A DNA stretch of 64,000 nucleotides. Source: Anderseniella sp. (GTDB lineage Bacteria > Pseudomonadota > Alphaproteobacteria > Rhizobiales > Aestuariivirgaceae). The stretch covers positions 62,001 through 126,000 of the forward strand of contig DAOUPT010000003.1 of NCBI GenBank assembly GCA_030626025.1, given 5' to 3'. A program made the translations under genes and the position numbers. Positions 8,078 to 16,457 of this stretch are shown one piece after another (the stretch's first letter is position 1; every line of letters begins with the position of its first letter). The notes below the pieces were generated by a model. The model saw only the letters and a program-made list of their open reading frames with translations, ran no database searches and had not been told where the DNA came from.

Positions 8078-8870
8078 CCAACTCTCCCTCAATTGCCGCA
8101 ACGCCCTGACCGATAAAGGCAACATCGGTCAACGCCGGCATCAGGCTGAACCCCATTGCCGTATATTTTTTAACATCATCAGAACTGCCAGTGTAAATCC
8201 CGGCAAATATCCCGGCATTTTTCGCTGCCGCAACAATTTTCGGCAATGCCTCCTGCACCATTGGGTGATTTACATCAGCCGCCGTGCCATTGGTCAGTGA
8301 GATACACAAATCATTCGGCCCGACAAACACCCCATCAAGCCCTTCAACCGCGCATATCTCATCGAGATTATCCAGCGCCGCTCTGGTTTCCACCATCGCA
8401 AATATTGCATTGAGGTCATTAGCTGTGGCCAGATACTGTTCTTTTGACAGGCCCATTTGAGATTGCCCCAGATAAGCTCCCCAGCTTCGCCCCCCAATGG
8501 GTGGGAATTTGGCAGCATCAACCAGTCGCCGGGCATCATCAGCGCTGTTGATCATTGGGCAGACAATACCCGCTGCCCCAACATCAAGCGCCCGCGAAAC
8601 CATAGCAAAATCATCCAGCGGCGGACGTATAATGGCATAGGTACTGGCAGCCCCTGTAGCTCCGGCGGTATTGACCGCTTGAACCATCTCAACCATGTCG
8701 CGATAGCCAATCATGCCGTGCTGCATATCAATCAACACCGCATCCAGCCCGGCACTTGCTCCAGAACTGGCAAAAACCCCGGCCTGAAACCCTCCCGGCA
8801 TCATCAGCCACGAACACAAAAGCGGCCTGACCTGGCCAAGCCGCTTGTTTATCGACGATTTACCCGGCAA
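8070..8870 (-). CDS. HpcH/HpaI family class II aldolase or lyase
   Basis: A 266-residue protein with family hallmarks: VLIDMQHG (metal/base histidine), an IIRPP segment carrying the conserved arginine, LDVGAAGIVCPMI, and VETRAALDNLDEI with the metal-binding glutamate. Members cleave 2-keto-3-hydroxy acids to pyruvate or a related keto acid plus an aldehyde, or act on citramalyl-type substrates; the substrate here cannot be told. The start appears to be TTG at 8870, eight bases after the DUF1476 stop and with AGAGGG upstream. It overlaps the phosphoribosyltransferase start. DUF1476, this gene and the phosphoribosyltransferase look like one transcript. Confidence 0.85.
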   Translation of the reverse strand: MPGKSSINKRLGQVRPLLCSWLMMPGGFQAGVFASSGASAGLDAVLIDMQHGMIGYRDMVEMVQAVNTAGATGAASTYAIIRPPLDDFAMVSRALDVGAAGIVCPMINSADDARRLVDAAKFPPIGGRSWGAYLGQSQMGLSKEQYLATANDLNAIFAMVETRAALDNLDEICAVEGLDGVFVGPNDLCISLTNGTAADVNHPMVQEALPKIVAAAKNAGIFAGIYTGSSDDVKKYTAMGFSLMPALTDVAFIGQGVAAIEGELGE

Positions 8871-8878
8871 AATATCGA

Positions 8879-9202
8879 TCAGCCCTCTTTTTCCAACTGC
8901 TCAATGGCCTTGGCCATCAATTCATCCATGGTCCGGCGCAATTGGTGGTCTGACTGGTCAATATTCTTGGCATCAAAATCGGCCCGCACCTTGCGGAACA
9001 CATCATTATCGCCTGCTTCTTCAAAATCCGACTTAATCACTTCCTTGGCGTATTCATGGGCTTCATCGCCAGTGATGCCCATTAGATCTGCAGCCCAAAG
9101 TCCAAGCAACTTGTTGCGTCGTGCTTCAGCTTTAAATCTCATTTCCGCATCGTGGGCAAATTTGCGTTCAAAGCCCGCTTCGCGTTTATCCAGTTCAGAC
9201 AT
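8879..9202 (-). CDS. DUF1476: F1Fo-ATPase inhibitor zeta subunit
   Basis: A 107-residue, highly charged, helical protein (start MSELDKREAGFERKFAHDAE) that matches DUF1476, known from Paracoccus denitrificans as the zeta subunit. Zeta inserts its N-terminal helix into F1 and blocks ATP hydrolysis, the alphaproteobacterial counterpart of mitochondrial IF1. It lies divergent to purC, the usual alphaproteobacterial arrangement. The start is supported by AGGAGGC a few bases upstream on the minus strand. Inhibitory strength varies between species and cannot be read from sequence. Confidence 0.9.
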   Translation of the reverse strand: MSELDKREAGFERKFAHDAEMRFKAEARRNKLLGLWAADLMGITGDEAHEYAKEVIKSDFEEAGDNDVFRKVRADFDAKNIDQSDHQLRRTMDELMAKAIEQLEKEG

Positions 9203-9436
9203 AGGCTTGTCGCCTCCTTTTTAGATTCGCATAAATTAAACTCTCACCCCTGAGATAGCCCTCATTTGCCATAACTTCAACACTTGCAACGTCGCAAATC
9301 ACAATATGCGGCAAATGGTTTGTGGATTTCACTTCTGATTGATTGTCGCCGACCGGTTTTTACGGTAATGAATGGTTCTTGATACAGCCCCGTAAACTCG
9401 ATTCGCCCTTAAACCTGATTCCGAAAGCTGTTTGCC

Positions 9437-10213
9437 ATGAAATCCCGCCGTAAACGCCTCTATGAAGGCAAAGCCAAGATTCTTTATGAAGGCCCCGAGC
9501 CCAATACGCTGATTGTTCATTTCAAGGACGACGCAACGGCTTTCAACGCTGAGAAAAAAGCCGTTATTGACGGCAAAGGCGTGCTCAACAACCGGATTTC
9601 AGAACTGATTTTCCAGCGTCTGAACGATCTTGGCCTGCCCACTCACTTCATCAAGCGCCTCAATATGCGCGAGCAATTGATCCACAAGGTTGAAATCATC
9701 CCGCTAGAAGTCATCGTCCGCAATGTCGCTGCCGGGTCGATTTGTAAAATGCTCGGCCTGACCGAAGGTGATGCCCTGCCCCGCTCAATCATTGAATTCT
9801 GCTACAAGGACGACAAATTGGGCGATCCGCTGATTGCCGAAGAACACATCACCGCATTTGGCTGGGCTTCCCCGCAAGAGCTGGATGACATCGTCGCCAT
9901 GACCACCCGCATTAACGACTTTTTATGCGGCCTGTTCTCAGCCATCGGCATTCGCCTGGTCGATTTCAAAATCGAATTCGGTCGCCAATATGACGGCGAC
10001 ATGGTGCGGGTCATTCTGGCCGATGAAATATCCCCCGACAGTTGTCGCCTGTGGGATATGGAAACCAACCAAAAATTCGACAAAGACATCTTCCGCCGCG
10101 ATTTAGGCGATCTGGTAGAAGGCTATTCAGAGGTCGCAAGACGTCTGGGAATTCTAAAGGAAGAAAACAGCAAACCAAAACCAAGCAAACCGGTGTTGGT
10201 AAAAAGCGATTAA
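9437..10213 (+). CDS. purC: SAICAR synthase
   Basis: PurC ligates aspartate to CAIR using ATP, giving SAICAR. Diagnostic segments include the N-terminal [30 protein letters not shown], here cited only by its ends, [11 protein letters not shown] near residue 95, and the C-terminal [14 protein letters not shown] and [14 protein letters not shown]. Length (258 aa) is normal. It opens a plus-strand purine cluster with purS, purQ and purL, but a palindromic repeat lies between purC and purS, so expression may change at that point. Confidence 0.96.
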   Translation: MKSRRKRLYEGKAKILYEGPEPNTLIVHFKDDATAFNAEKKAVIDGKGVLNNRISELIFQRLNDLGLPTHFIKRLNMREQLIHKVEIIPLEVIVRNVAAGSICKMLGLTEGDALPRSIIEFCYKDDKLGDPLIAEEHITAFGWASPQELDDIVAMTTRINDFLCGLFSAIGIRLVDFKIEFGRQYDGDMVRVILADEISPDSCRLWDMETNQKFDKDIFRRDLGDLVEGYSEVARRLGILKEENSKPKPSKPVLVKSD

Positions 10214-10252
10214 AAAACACAATGCTGATGACAATCACCGGACGAGCAAAGC

Positions 10253-10299
10253 GAGGACTAGCACCATTGCGGCGCGCAGGCTGCGCGCCGCTTGAGCGC
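10253..10299. repeat. GC-rich palindromic repeat, copy 1 (purC-purS gap)
   Basis: GCGGCGCGCAG (10269-10279) and CTGCGCGCCGC (10281-10291) form a nearly continuous palindrome, flanked by GAGGACTAGCACCA and CTTGAGCGC. The same flanks and core recur in diverged form at 13463-13535 downstream of purL. This marks a dispersed intergenic repeat family. It may act as a transcription attenuator or mRNA-protecting hairpin within the purine cluster. Confidence 0.7.
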
Positions 10300-10325
10300 C
10301 AACAGCGAACAAAGTGAGCGAAACT

Positions 10326-10568
10326 ATGAAAGCAATGATTAAGGTAACCCTCAAAAACGGCGTCCTCGACCCGCAAGGCAAAGCCATCATGGGGTCGCTG
10401 AATTCACTGGGTTTTGAAGGGTATGACAATGTCCGGCAAGGCAAATACTTCGAGCTCGACATAGACGCCGACAACAAAGCCGCAGCACAAGCCAAAGTCA
10501 AAGACATGTGCGAAAAATTGCTGGCCAATACGGTGATTGAAAATTACGAGATCGAGATTGCGGGCTAA
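10326..10568 (+). CDS. purS: phosphoribosylformylglycinamidine synthase subunit PurS
   Basis: An 80-residue protein ([20 protein letters not shown]) of the PurS family, a small dimer that bridges PurQ and PurL in the three-part FGAM synthase. [16 protein letters not shown] is a typical central strand. The ATG at 10326 is preferred; a GTG at 10314 in the same frame lies inside the repeat-derived leader. It is five bases upstream of purQ. Confidence 0.94.
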   Translation: MKAMIKVTLKNGVLDPQGKAIMGSLNSLGFEGYDNVRQGKYFELDIDADNKAAAQAKVKDMCEKLLANTVIENYEIEIAG

Positions 10569-10573
10569 AGTTA

Positions 10574-11233
10574 ATGAAAACCACCATCATCCAGTTCCCC
10601 GGCCTCAACCGTGAGTCTGATATGATTATGGCTCTGGAAAAAGTTTCCGGTGCCAAAGTCAAAACCGTCTGGCATACCGAGACCTCCCTGCCCGACACCG
10701 ACCTCGTGGTCATTCCCGGCGGTTTTTCTTATGGCGATTATCTGCGCTGCGGTGCCATTGCCGCCCGCTCACCGGTGATGAAAGCCATCATCGATCACGC
10801 CAACAAGGGCGGCAAGGTTTTGGGAGTTTGCAACGGTTTTCAGATACTGGTCGAGACCGGCATGCTGCGCGGCGCGTTGATGCGCAATGCCAATCTTAAA
10901 TTTGTTTGTAAACGGGTGGTTCTAAGCGTTGAGAATGACTCAACCTTTTTCACTTCTAAAATGACCAAAGGCGACAAGGTCGCCTGCCCCGTTGCCCACC
11001 ATGACGGCAATTATTTTGTTGACAAGGAAACCCTCAAACGCCTCGAAGGCGACGGCCAGATTGTTTTCCGTTATGCCGACGGCACCAACCCCAACGGCTC
11101 GCTAAACGACATTGCCGGTATCTGCAATGCCAAAGGCAACGTCATCGGCATGATGCCCCACCCAGAAAACATGATCGAACCCCTACACGGCAAAATCGAC
11201 TGTCGCCCCTTGTTTGAGAGCATCGCAGCATGA
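10574..11233 (+). CDS. purQ: phosphoribosylformylglycinamidine synthase glutaminase subunit PurQ
   Basis: A class I glutamine amidotransferase of 219 residues that provides ammonia to PurL. The nucleophile motif GVCNGFQIL (cysteine near residue 86) and the C-terminal [11 protein letters not shown], with catalytic His and Glu, are intact. Its stop overlaps the purL start by four bases (ATGA), typical of translational coupling between the two subunits. Confidence 0.96.
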   Translation: MKTTIIQFPGLNRESDMIMALEKVSGAKVKTVWHTETSLPDTDLVVIPGGFSYGDYLRCGAIAARSPVMKAIIDHANKGGKVLGVCNGFQILVETGMLRGALMRNANLKFVCKRVVLSVENDSTFFTSKMTKGDKVACPVAHHDGNYFVDKETLKRLEGDGQIVFRYADGTNPNGSLNDIAGICNAKGNVIGMMPHPENMIEPLHGKIDCRPLFESIAA

Positions 11234-13428
11234 TCCCTAACGACATTAAAATCACCGACGAGATGGTCGCTGACCATGGCCTTAAACCTGATGAATATCA
11301 GCGTATTTTAGAACTCATCGGCCGCGAACCGTCTTTCACCGAACTTGGCATCTTCTCGGCCATGTGGAATGAGCATTGCTCATATAAATCTTCCAAACTC
11401 TGGCTCAAAACTCTGCCGACTGAATCCGAATGTGTCCTCATTGGTCCCGGCGAAAATGCTGGCGCTGTTGATATCGGTGATAATCAGGCGATTATTTTCA
11501 AGATGGAAAGCCACAACCACCCGTCTTTCATTGAGCCCTATCAGGGTGCGGCCACTGGTGTTGGCGGGATTTTGCGCGATGTCTTTACCATGGGTGCTCG
11601 CCCCATTGGCGCACTCAATGCTCTTTTCTTTGGTGCTCCCGATTATGATAAGAACCGCCACTTGATCTCTGGTGTTGTTGCCGGCGTTGGTGGCTATGGC
11701 AACTGCTTTGGCGTGCCGACCGTAGGCGGCTCAGTTAATTTCCACAAACGTTATGAAGGCAACAATCTTGTCAACGCCATGGCCATTGGTCTGGCAGATG
11801 CTGACAAGATATTTCTTTCTCCTGCCAAAGGCGTTGGCCGCCCGGTGGTTTATCTGGGTGCAAAAACCGGTCGCGATGGCATTCACGGTGCCTCCATGGC
11901 TTCGGCCGAATTTGCCGATGATGCCGACGAGAAACGTCCAACCGTACAAGTAGGTGACCCCTTCACCGAGAAATGCCTGCTCGAAGCCTGCCTTGAACTG
12001 ATGAAAACCGGCGCGGTGATTGCCATTCAGGACATGGGGGCGGCAGGTTTGACCTGTTCAGCCGTTGAAATGGGCGCATCCGGTAGCCTTGGTATCAAGC
12101 TTGACCTGAATAAAGTGCCCTGCCGTGAAGAACGCATGAGCCCCTATGAAATGATGCTATCGGAAAGTCAGGAGCGCATGCTCATGGTGCTTGATCCTGA
12201 AAAAGAAGCCGAAGCTGAAGCCATTTTCATCAAATGGGGCTTGGATTTTGCCATTGTCGGTGAAACAACCGATGATCTGCGTTTTTCCATCTGGCATGAT
12301 GACGAAGAAGTCGCCAATCTGCCGATCAAGGAACTTGGCGATGAAGCCCCCGAATATGACCGCCCGTGGACCGTGCCGCCAAAACAACCCGAATTGACAG
12401 ATGTACCTGCTCCCGGTGATCTTACAGAGGCAATTCTGCAAGTCGTCGGCTCACCAGATAATTGCTCAAAACGCTGGGTGTGGGAGCAATACGACCATCT
12501 CATCCAGTCAAACACCGCCCAAATTCCTGGTGGCGACGCTGCCGTGGTGCGCATTGACGGTACCAACAAAGCTATTGCCACCTGCGCCGATGTCACCCCA
12601 CGCTATGTCGAAGCCGACCCGATGGAAGGCGGCAAGCAGGCTGTAGCCGAATGCTGGCGCAACCTTACAGCCGTTGGCGCCGACCCGCTGGCCATCACCG
12701 ATAATCTCAATTTCGGCAACCCCGAACGCCCTGAAATCATGGGCACCTTCGTTCACGCCATAAAAGGCATTGGCGAGGCCTGCCGCGCCCTCAACTTCCC
12801 GGTCGTTTCCGGCAATGTGTCCCTCTACAATGAAACCAAAGGCAAGGGCATTCTCCCAACTCCGACTATTGGCGGCGTTGGCCTGCTGCCAAATATCGAC
12901 CAGATGGCAACCCTGGCCTTTAAAACCGGCGGCGATGCCATTATCCTTATTGGCGGGCACGGCACCCACATGGGCCAAAGCTCATATCTGCGCGATACGC
13001 AGGGACGCGAAGAAGGCCCGCCACCACCGGTTGATCTGACTCTGGAGAAAAAACATGGCGACTTCGTCCGCACCATGATCCGCTCGGACGAAACCACTGC
13101 CGTTCACGATATTTCAGACGGTGGTCTGGTCATGGCCCTTACCGATATGGCGCTGGCTTCAAATCTGGGCGCAAAAATCCAGATTCCATCAGATATTGAT
13201 GCTCACATCTCGCTGTTTGCAGAAGACCAGGCCCGCTATGTCATCACCTGCAAACCGGGCAAAACATCAGAATTTATCCGCAATGCGGAAACAGCCGGTG
13301 TTCCAGCCACAAGAATTGGAACTGTGACACCTTCTGCATTGAATATAGAAGGCCACGTCACTATATCGCTAAACATGCTAAAGACAGCCCACGAAGATTG
13401 GCTGCCTAATTATATGGCTGAAGCGTAA
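11230..13428 (+). CDS. purL: phosphoribosylformylglycinamidine synthase subunit PurL (small form)
   Basis: At 732 residues this is the short PurL that works with separate PurS and PurQ, both present just upstream. It converts FGAR, ATP and ammonia to FGAM. Family features include the N-terminal [32 protein letters not shown] (ATP-site region, quoted in part: ESHNHPS), and the second AIRS-like half with VHDISDGGL near residue 620. It is complete and ends the purine cluster; a weak hairpin with a T tract follows. Confidence 0.97.
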   Translation: MIPNDIKITDEMVADHGLKPDEYQRILELIGREPSFTELGIFSAMWNEHCSYKSSKLWLKTLPTESECVLIGPGENAGAVDIGDNQAIIFKMESHNHPSFIEPYQGAATGVGGILRDVFTMGARPIGALNALFFGAPDYDKNRHLISGVVAGVGGYGNCFGVPTVGGSVNFHKRYEGNNLVNAMAIGLADADKIFLSPAKGVGRPVVYLGAKTGRDGIHGASMASAEFADDADEKRPTVQVGDPFTEKCLLEACLELMKTGAVIAIQDMGAAGLTCSAVEMGASGSLGIKLDLNKVPCREERMSPYEMMLSESQERMLMVLDPEKEAEAEAIFIKWGLDFAIVGETTDDLRFSIWHDDEEVANLPIKELGDEAPEYDRPWTVPPKQPELTDVPAPGDLTEAILQVVGSPDNCSKRWVWEQYDHLIQSNTAQIPGGDAAVVRIDGTNKAIATCADVTPRYVEADPMEGGKQAVAECWRNLTAVGADPLAITDNLNFGNPERPEIMGTFVHAIKGIGEACRALNFPVVSGNVSLYNETKGKGILPTPTIGGVGLLPNIDQMATLAFKTGGDAIILIGGHGTHMGQSSYLRDTQGREEGPPPPVDLTLEKKHGDFVRTMIRSDETTAVHDISDGGLVMALTDMALASNLGAKIQIPSDIDAHISLFAEDQARYVITCKPGKTSEFIRNAETAGVPATRIGTVTPSALNIEGHVTISLNMLKTAHEDWLPNYMAEA

Positions 13429-13462
13429 CTCAACTATCTGTTGCTTTACGAAGGAGCGTAGC

Positions 13463-13535
13463 GACGACTAGCGCCATCATGCTGAAAGCATGTTTTTAAA
13501 TAGGTGGCGCGCAGCCTGCGTGGCCGCTTGAACGC
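13463..13535. repeat. GC-rich palindromic repeat, copy 2, split by a small hairpin
   Basis: GACGACTAGCGCCA and GGCGCGCAGCCTGCGTGGCCGCTTGAACGC (in two parts) match the flanks and core of the element at 10253-10299. Between them lies a 26-base segment with its own stem, which is absent from copy 1. Either a second small element inserted or copy 1 lost it. Only two copies are visible in this window. Confidence 0.55.
13478..13497 (+). terminator. weak intrinsic terminator after purL
   Basis: CATGCT and AGCATG pair around a GAA loop and are followed directly by TTTTT. The stem is only six pairs, so termination would be partial. It lies 50 bases after the purL stop. Confidence 0.4.
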
Positions 13536-13545
13536 AAACTAAAAC

Positions 13546-13565
13546 CCCGCCTGCGCGGGAATGAC
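13546..13565. repeat. REP-family half element before bolA
   Basis: CCCGCCTGCGCGGGAATGAC, identical over 20 bases to 22402-22421. Only one arm of the larger palindrome is present, although CCCGC/GCGGG gives a small internal hairpin. It supplies an in-frame ATG at 13561 upstream of bolA that is probably not the natural start. Confidence 0.65.
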
Positions 13566-13584
13566 GAAGGTAGGTACATCATTC

Positions 13585-13818
13585 ATGGCAATGCAACAAT
13601 CAGAAATCGAATCCATGATTCTCGAGGCCCTGCCCGACGCCGTCATAGAAATTCAGGATTTGGCTGGCGATGGCGACCATTACCAGGCCAAAATCACATC
13701 AAGCGCTTTTGAAGGCAAAAGCATGGTCCAGCAACACCAGATGGTCTATGCTGCCCTCAAAGGCAAAATGGGCGGCGAGTTACATGCACTGGCCCTCACA
13801 ACAGCCACCCCTAAATAA
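13585..13818 (+). CDS. BolA family protein
   Basis: A 77-residue BolA/IbaG-like protein: VEIQDLAGDGDHYQAKITS-type strand, the conserved FEGKSMVQQHQMVYAAL helix region with the histidine that co-ligates Fe-S clusters, and GELHALALTT at the end. The partner, a CGFS monothiol glutaredoxin, follows 21 bases downstream; such pairs form [2Fe-2S]-bridged complexes in Fe-S trafficking and iron sensing. I chose the ATG at 13585 because the upstream ATG at 13561 belongs to a repeat. Confidence 0.92.
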   Translation: MAMQQSEIESMILEALPDAVIEIQDLAGDGDHYQAKITSSAFEGKSMVQQHQMVYAALKGKMGGELHALALTTATPK

Positions 13819-13839
13819 ATAAAATCAGGAGACACTAAA

Positions 13840-14169
13840 ATGGCAGACGTAAACGAATGGATCGAAAGCGTTGTAAAAGACAACGACGTTGTTTTGTTTA
13901 TGAAAGGCACGCCTGAAGCCCCTCAGTGTGGTTTTTCAAGCCGCCTGACCCAAATTCTTGGCCACATGCAAGTTCCCTATCAGGGCATCAATGTGCTGGA
14001 AAGCGGCACCCTGCGTGAAGGCATCAAAGCCTACACCAACTGGCCAACCATCCCACAGCTTTATGTAAAAGGCGAGTTCGTTGGCGGTTGTGACATCGTT
14101 ACAGAAATGTTCCAGAACGGTGAACTGAAAAAAACCATGGAAGCCGGCGGCGTCGCTGTCGAAGCTTAA
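13840..14169 (+). CDS. grxD: monothiol glutaredoxin (Grx4 type)
   Basis: A 109-residue glutaredoxin with the CGFS active site (APQCGFSSRLTQIL), which binds a [2Fe-2S] cluster with glutathione and passes it to target proteins. Other fold markers are NWPTIPQLYVKGEFVGGCDI. AGGAGA precedes the ATG at a good distance. It pairs with the BolA gene just upstream, the common alphaproteobacterial order, and is followed by two REP-like hairpins and a convergent dehydrogenase gene. Confidence 0.95.
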   Translation: MADVNEWIESVVKDNDVVLFMKGTPEAPQCGFSSRLTQILGHMQVPYQGINVLESGTLREGIKAYTNWPTIPQLYVKGEFVGGCDIVTEMFQNGELKKTMEAGGVAVEA

Positions 14170-14206
14170 AACGTTTCCCACACTTACCTAATAAATAGCA
14201 CTCCTC

Positions 14207-14229
14207 ATCACCGGCCTTGTGCCGGTGAT
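14207..14229. repeat. REP-like hairpin (ATCACCGGC arm)
   Basis: ATCACCGGC and GCCGGTGAT pair over nine bases around CTTGT, downstream of grxD. It forms a pair with the hairpin at 14259-14281 and lies in the convergent gap, where it could end transcripts from both sides. Confidence 0.6.
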
Positions 14230-14258
14230 CCATGGAGCGGCGGTTCGTTGGAAAATAG

Positions 14259-14281
14259 ATTACCGGGACAAGCCCGGTAAT
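14259..14281. repeat. REP-like hairpin (ATTACCGGG arm)
   Basis: ATTACCGGG and CCCGGTAAT pair over nine bases around ACAAG. The loop ACAAG is the approximate complement of the CTTGT loop at 14216-14220, so the two hairpins look like inverted halves of one larger element (14207-14281). Confidence 0.6.
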
Positions 14282-14332
14282 GAGGGGAGATGGTTGACCA
14301 TAGCCTCACTCCCACCTAACATTTACCCAAAA

Positions 14333-15379
14333 TCAGTGACTTTGAATAATCGCGCGCGCCATGTCGCTTGCCACCGCATGGGTCGAGCGACCCTCGGCGG
14401 CTGACTTGGCAAATATTTCTGCCGTGCGCTCACCCACCATTTTGATACGAGCATCAACTTCGGCTGAATCAGCTCCATCCTCGCGTTCGGCTGAGACCGA
14501 AATCACCCCGCCGGCATTCACAACAAAATCGGGGGCATAAAGAATGCCGTTCTGAAACAACCGCTCGCCATCAGGATCAGTAGCAAGTTGATTATTGGCA
14601 GCACCGGCAACAATTTTCATCGACAACCACGGAATAGTCGCTGCCGTTAACAACCCGCCCAGCGCACAGGGTGCCAGAATATCGGCTTCAACATTCAAAA
14701 TCTGATCCGCCTCAACCCCTTCAGCGCCAAATTCCTCAACCACGCGGGCAGTTTTTTCCTCGGCAATATCGCCAACAATAAGTTTGGCACCAGCCTCATG
14801 CAGTTGTTTGCAAAGTTGATAACCAACATTACCAAGCCCTTGCACCGCCACACTGATCCCTTCCAGATCATTACGGTCATACGCCACTTTGACAGCCGCT
14901 TTCATCCCTTCAATCACACTTTGGGCAGTGCGCGGAGACTGATCACCACCAACATATCCCGAAGTACGGGGAATACCGTTCACATAGTCTGTTTGTTTTG
15001 CCACACAACGCATGTCATCGATATTAGTGCCAACATCTTCAGCAGTAATATAGGCCCCGCCCAGAGACTCGATCACCTTGCCCAGACCCTCAAACATTTC
15101 CGGGGTTTTCTCTGTCCGCGGATCAGCCATTATCACTGCCATCCCGCCGCCATAAGGAATGCCCGCCATGGCATTTTTATAACTGACACCGCGCGACAGC
15201 CGCAGGGCATCGGATAAGGCAACATCTTCATTATCAAATTTCCAGCACCGACAACCACCAAGTGCCGGTCCCAGCTTTGTAGAATGGACGACAATAAACC
15301 CCTTGAGATTTATCTCCGCATTGTAAAAAGCGTGAACCGCTTCATGGTTGTCAAAGTCCAATTGTCCGAATATAGGCAT
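14333..15379 (-). CDS. leucine dehydrogenase-like protein with one catalytic lysine replaced by Met
   Basis: A 348-residue Glu/Leu/Phe/Val dehydrogenase-family protein. Such enzymes oxidatively deaminate branched amino acids with NAD+. The first catalytic lysine is kept (K68, VSYKNAMAG) and the Rossmann motif GLGNVGYQL is intact near residue 180. The second lysine, K80 of the GGGK motif, is methionine here: IPYGGGMAVIMADP, codon ATG at 15140-15142 (minus strand). Lysine AAG to ATG is one base change. K80 is considered essential as the general base, so the product may be inactive or altered; a sequencing error is also possible. A GGGAGG site lies upstream of the ATG. Confidence 0.85.
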   Translation of the reverse strand: MPIFGQLDFDNHEAVHAFYNAEINLKGFIVVHSTKLGPALGGCRCWKFDNEDVALSDALRLSRGVSYKNAMAGIPYGGGMAVIMADPRTEKTPEMFEGLGKVIESLGGAYITAEDVGTNIDDMRCVAKQTDYVNGIPRTSGYVGGDQSPRTAQSVIEGMKAAVKVAYDRNDLEGISVAVQGLGNVGYQLCKQLHEAGAKLIVGDIAEEKTARVVEEFGAEGVEADQILNVEADILAPCALGGLLTAATIPWLSMKIVAGAANNQLATDPDGERLFQNGILYAPDFVVNAGGVISVSAEREDGADSAEVDARIKMVGERTAEIFAKSAAEGRSTHAVASDMARAIIQSH

Positions 15380-15531
15380 TAGTGGCCTCCCTTGCCGTGC
15401 GAATATTTGTGTTCAAATTATGATACATGAATGAGACAATTGCACAAATAAAACCCGACATTCAGAGTAATACATTTTGACACGCCCTCACCAGCGCTTG
15501 ATCCGGGTTTCCAATCAGGCCATATTAAGTC

Positions 15532-16446
15532 ATGGTTTTATCACTACTCACATCAGAAAAATCTTTTACCAATCCATGGGTCGGTAGCGAACGACTCAAC
15601 CAAATCGGCTTGCACAAAGCACGAATGAGGCTGGCGGCTTTTAATGCTACCCTGCGAAAATCCCAGGTGTTTTACCGAACAGGTCAATGGCGCAAGCAGT
15701 TTGCCCGCGATGGCTTCATCATGGTTGAGAACTTCTTGCCTGAAAACGATTTTTTCCGTTTGCAAAAAGAGGTTTCAAACGCTGCCGACCAAGCCCGGCA
15801 ACGCACGCCCTCTGAAAACAGTTTGACCCGCGGATTCGGAGCTCCAAAGGCCCGAGAATGGGGAATTGACCGGTTCGATGGGGGCACCCTTAACAGGTTT
15901 ATTCATACTGACAGGGCCACAATGCCCGAAACTCTCGCCTTTTCCAAAAATCGCAAATTGCAATCTCTTTGCCGCACCATCGTTGGCCTGCCATTGCGGA
16001 CAAGCAACGTCCGCATATATGAGTTGGTACACGGCAATGACGAGGTCAATCATGATCTGCAAAAAGATTTTCATCGCGATACATTCTTTTCCTCAATGAA
16101 ATTCTGGTATTTCATTAATCCAGTAGGAATTGATGATGGACCGTTTATTTATGTACCCGGCAGCCACAAGCTAACCCCCGAGCGTCTGGACTGGGAACAC
16201 AAACAGGCATTACATGCCAGCAAAGATGCCCCGAATGAGATTAAGGGCGGCTCTTTCCGTATTTCGCCATCAGCCTTGAAGGCCATGAATCTACCAGCCC
16301 CGGTCACTCTTACTGCCAAAGCCAACACCCTTGTCATGGCAGACACATTGGGGTTTCACCGCCGCGGCGATGCCAGGCCGGGAACAAGCCGCTTGTCAAT
16401 TTACTCCAGCAACCGCCCCTACCCCTTTTCCCCATTTGGTATTTAG
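15532..16446 (+). CDS. phytanoyl-CoA dioxygenase (PhyH)-like Fe(II)/2-oxoglutarate oxygenase
   Basis: A 304-residue protein. The candidate iron ligands are in FHRDTFFSSMKFWYF (His-x-Asp) and a distal histidine in LGFHRRGDARPGTSRLSIY, followed by the arginine that would bind 2-oxoglutarate. FIYVPGSHKLTPERL is a typical PhyH core strand. The family hydroxylates small molecules, lipids and CoA esters; no substrate can be assigned. The TPR gene starts 11 bases downstream, so the two are probably co-expressed. Confidence 0.75.
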   Translation: MVLSLLTSEKSFTNPWVGSERLNQIGLHKARMRLAAFNATLRKSQVFYRTGQWRKQFARDGFIMVENFLPENDFFRLQKEVSNAADQARQRTPSENSLTRGFGAPKAREWGIDRFDGGTLNRFIHTDRATMPETLAFSKNRKLQSLCRTIVGLPLRTSNVRIYELVHGNDEVNHDLQKDFHRDTFFSSMKFWYFINPVGIDDGPFIYVPGSHKLTPERLDWEHKQALHASKDAPNEIKGGSFRISPSALKAMNLPAPVTLTAKANTLVMADTLGFHRRGDARPGTSRLSIYSSNRPYPFSPFGI

Positions 16447-16457
16447 AGGAGACGACC

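Noticed and set aside
9203-9436. Possible purine riboswitch in the purC leader
   Set aside because: I could not find a conserved aptamer core; it is treated as an ordinary divergent promoter region.
13561-13584. ATG at 13561 as the bolA start
   Set aside because: It lies in a REP half element; the ATG at 13585 gives the normal BolA N-terminus.
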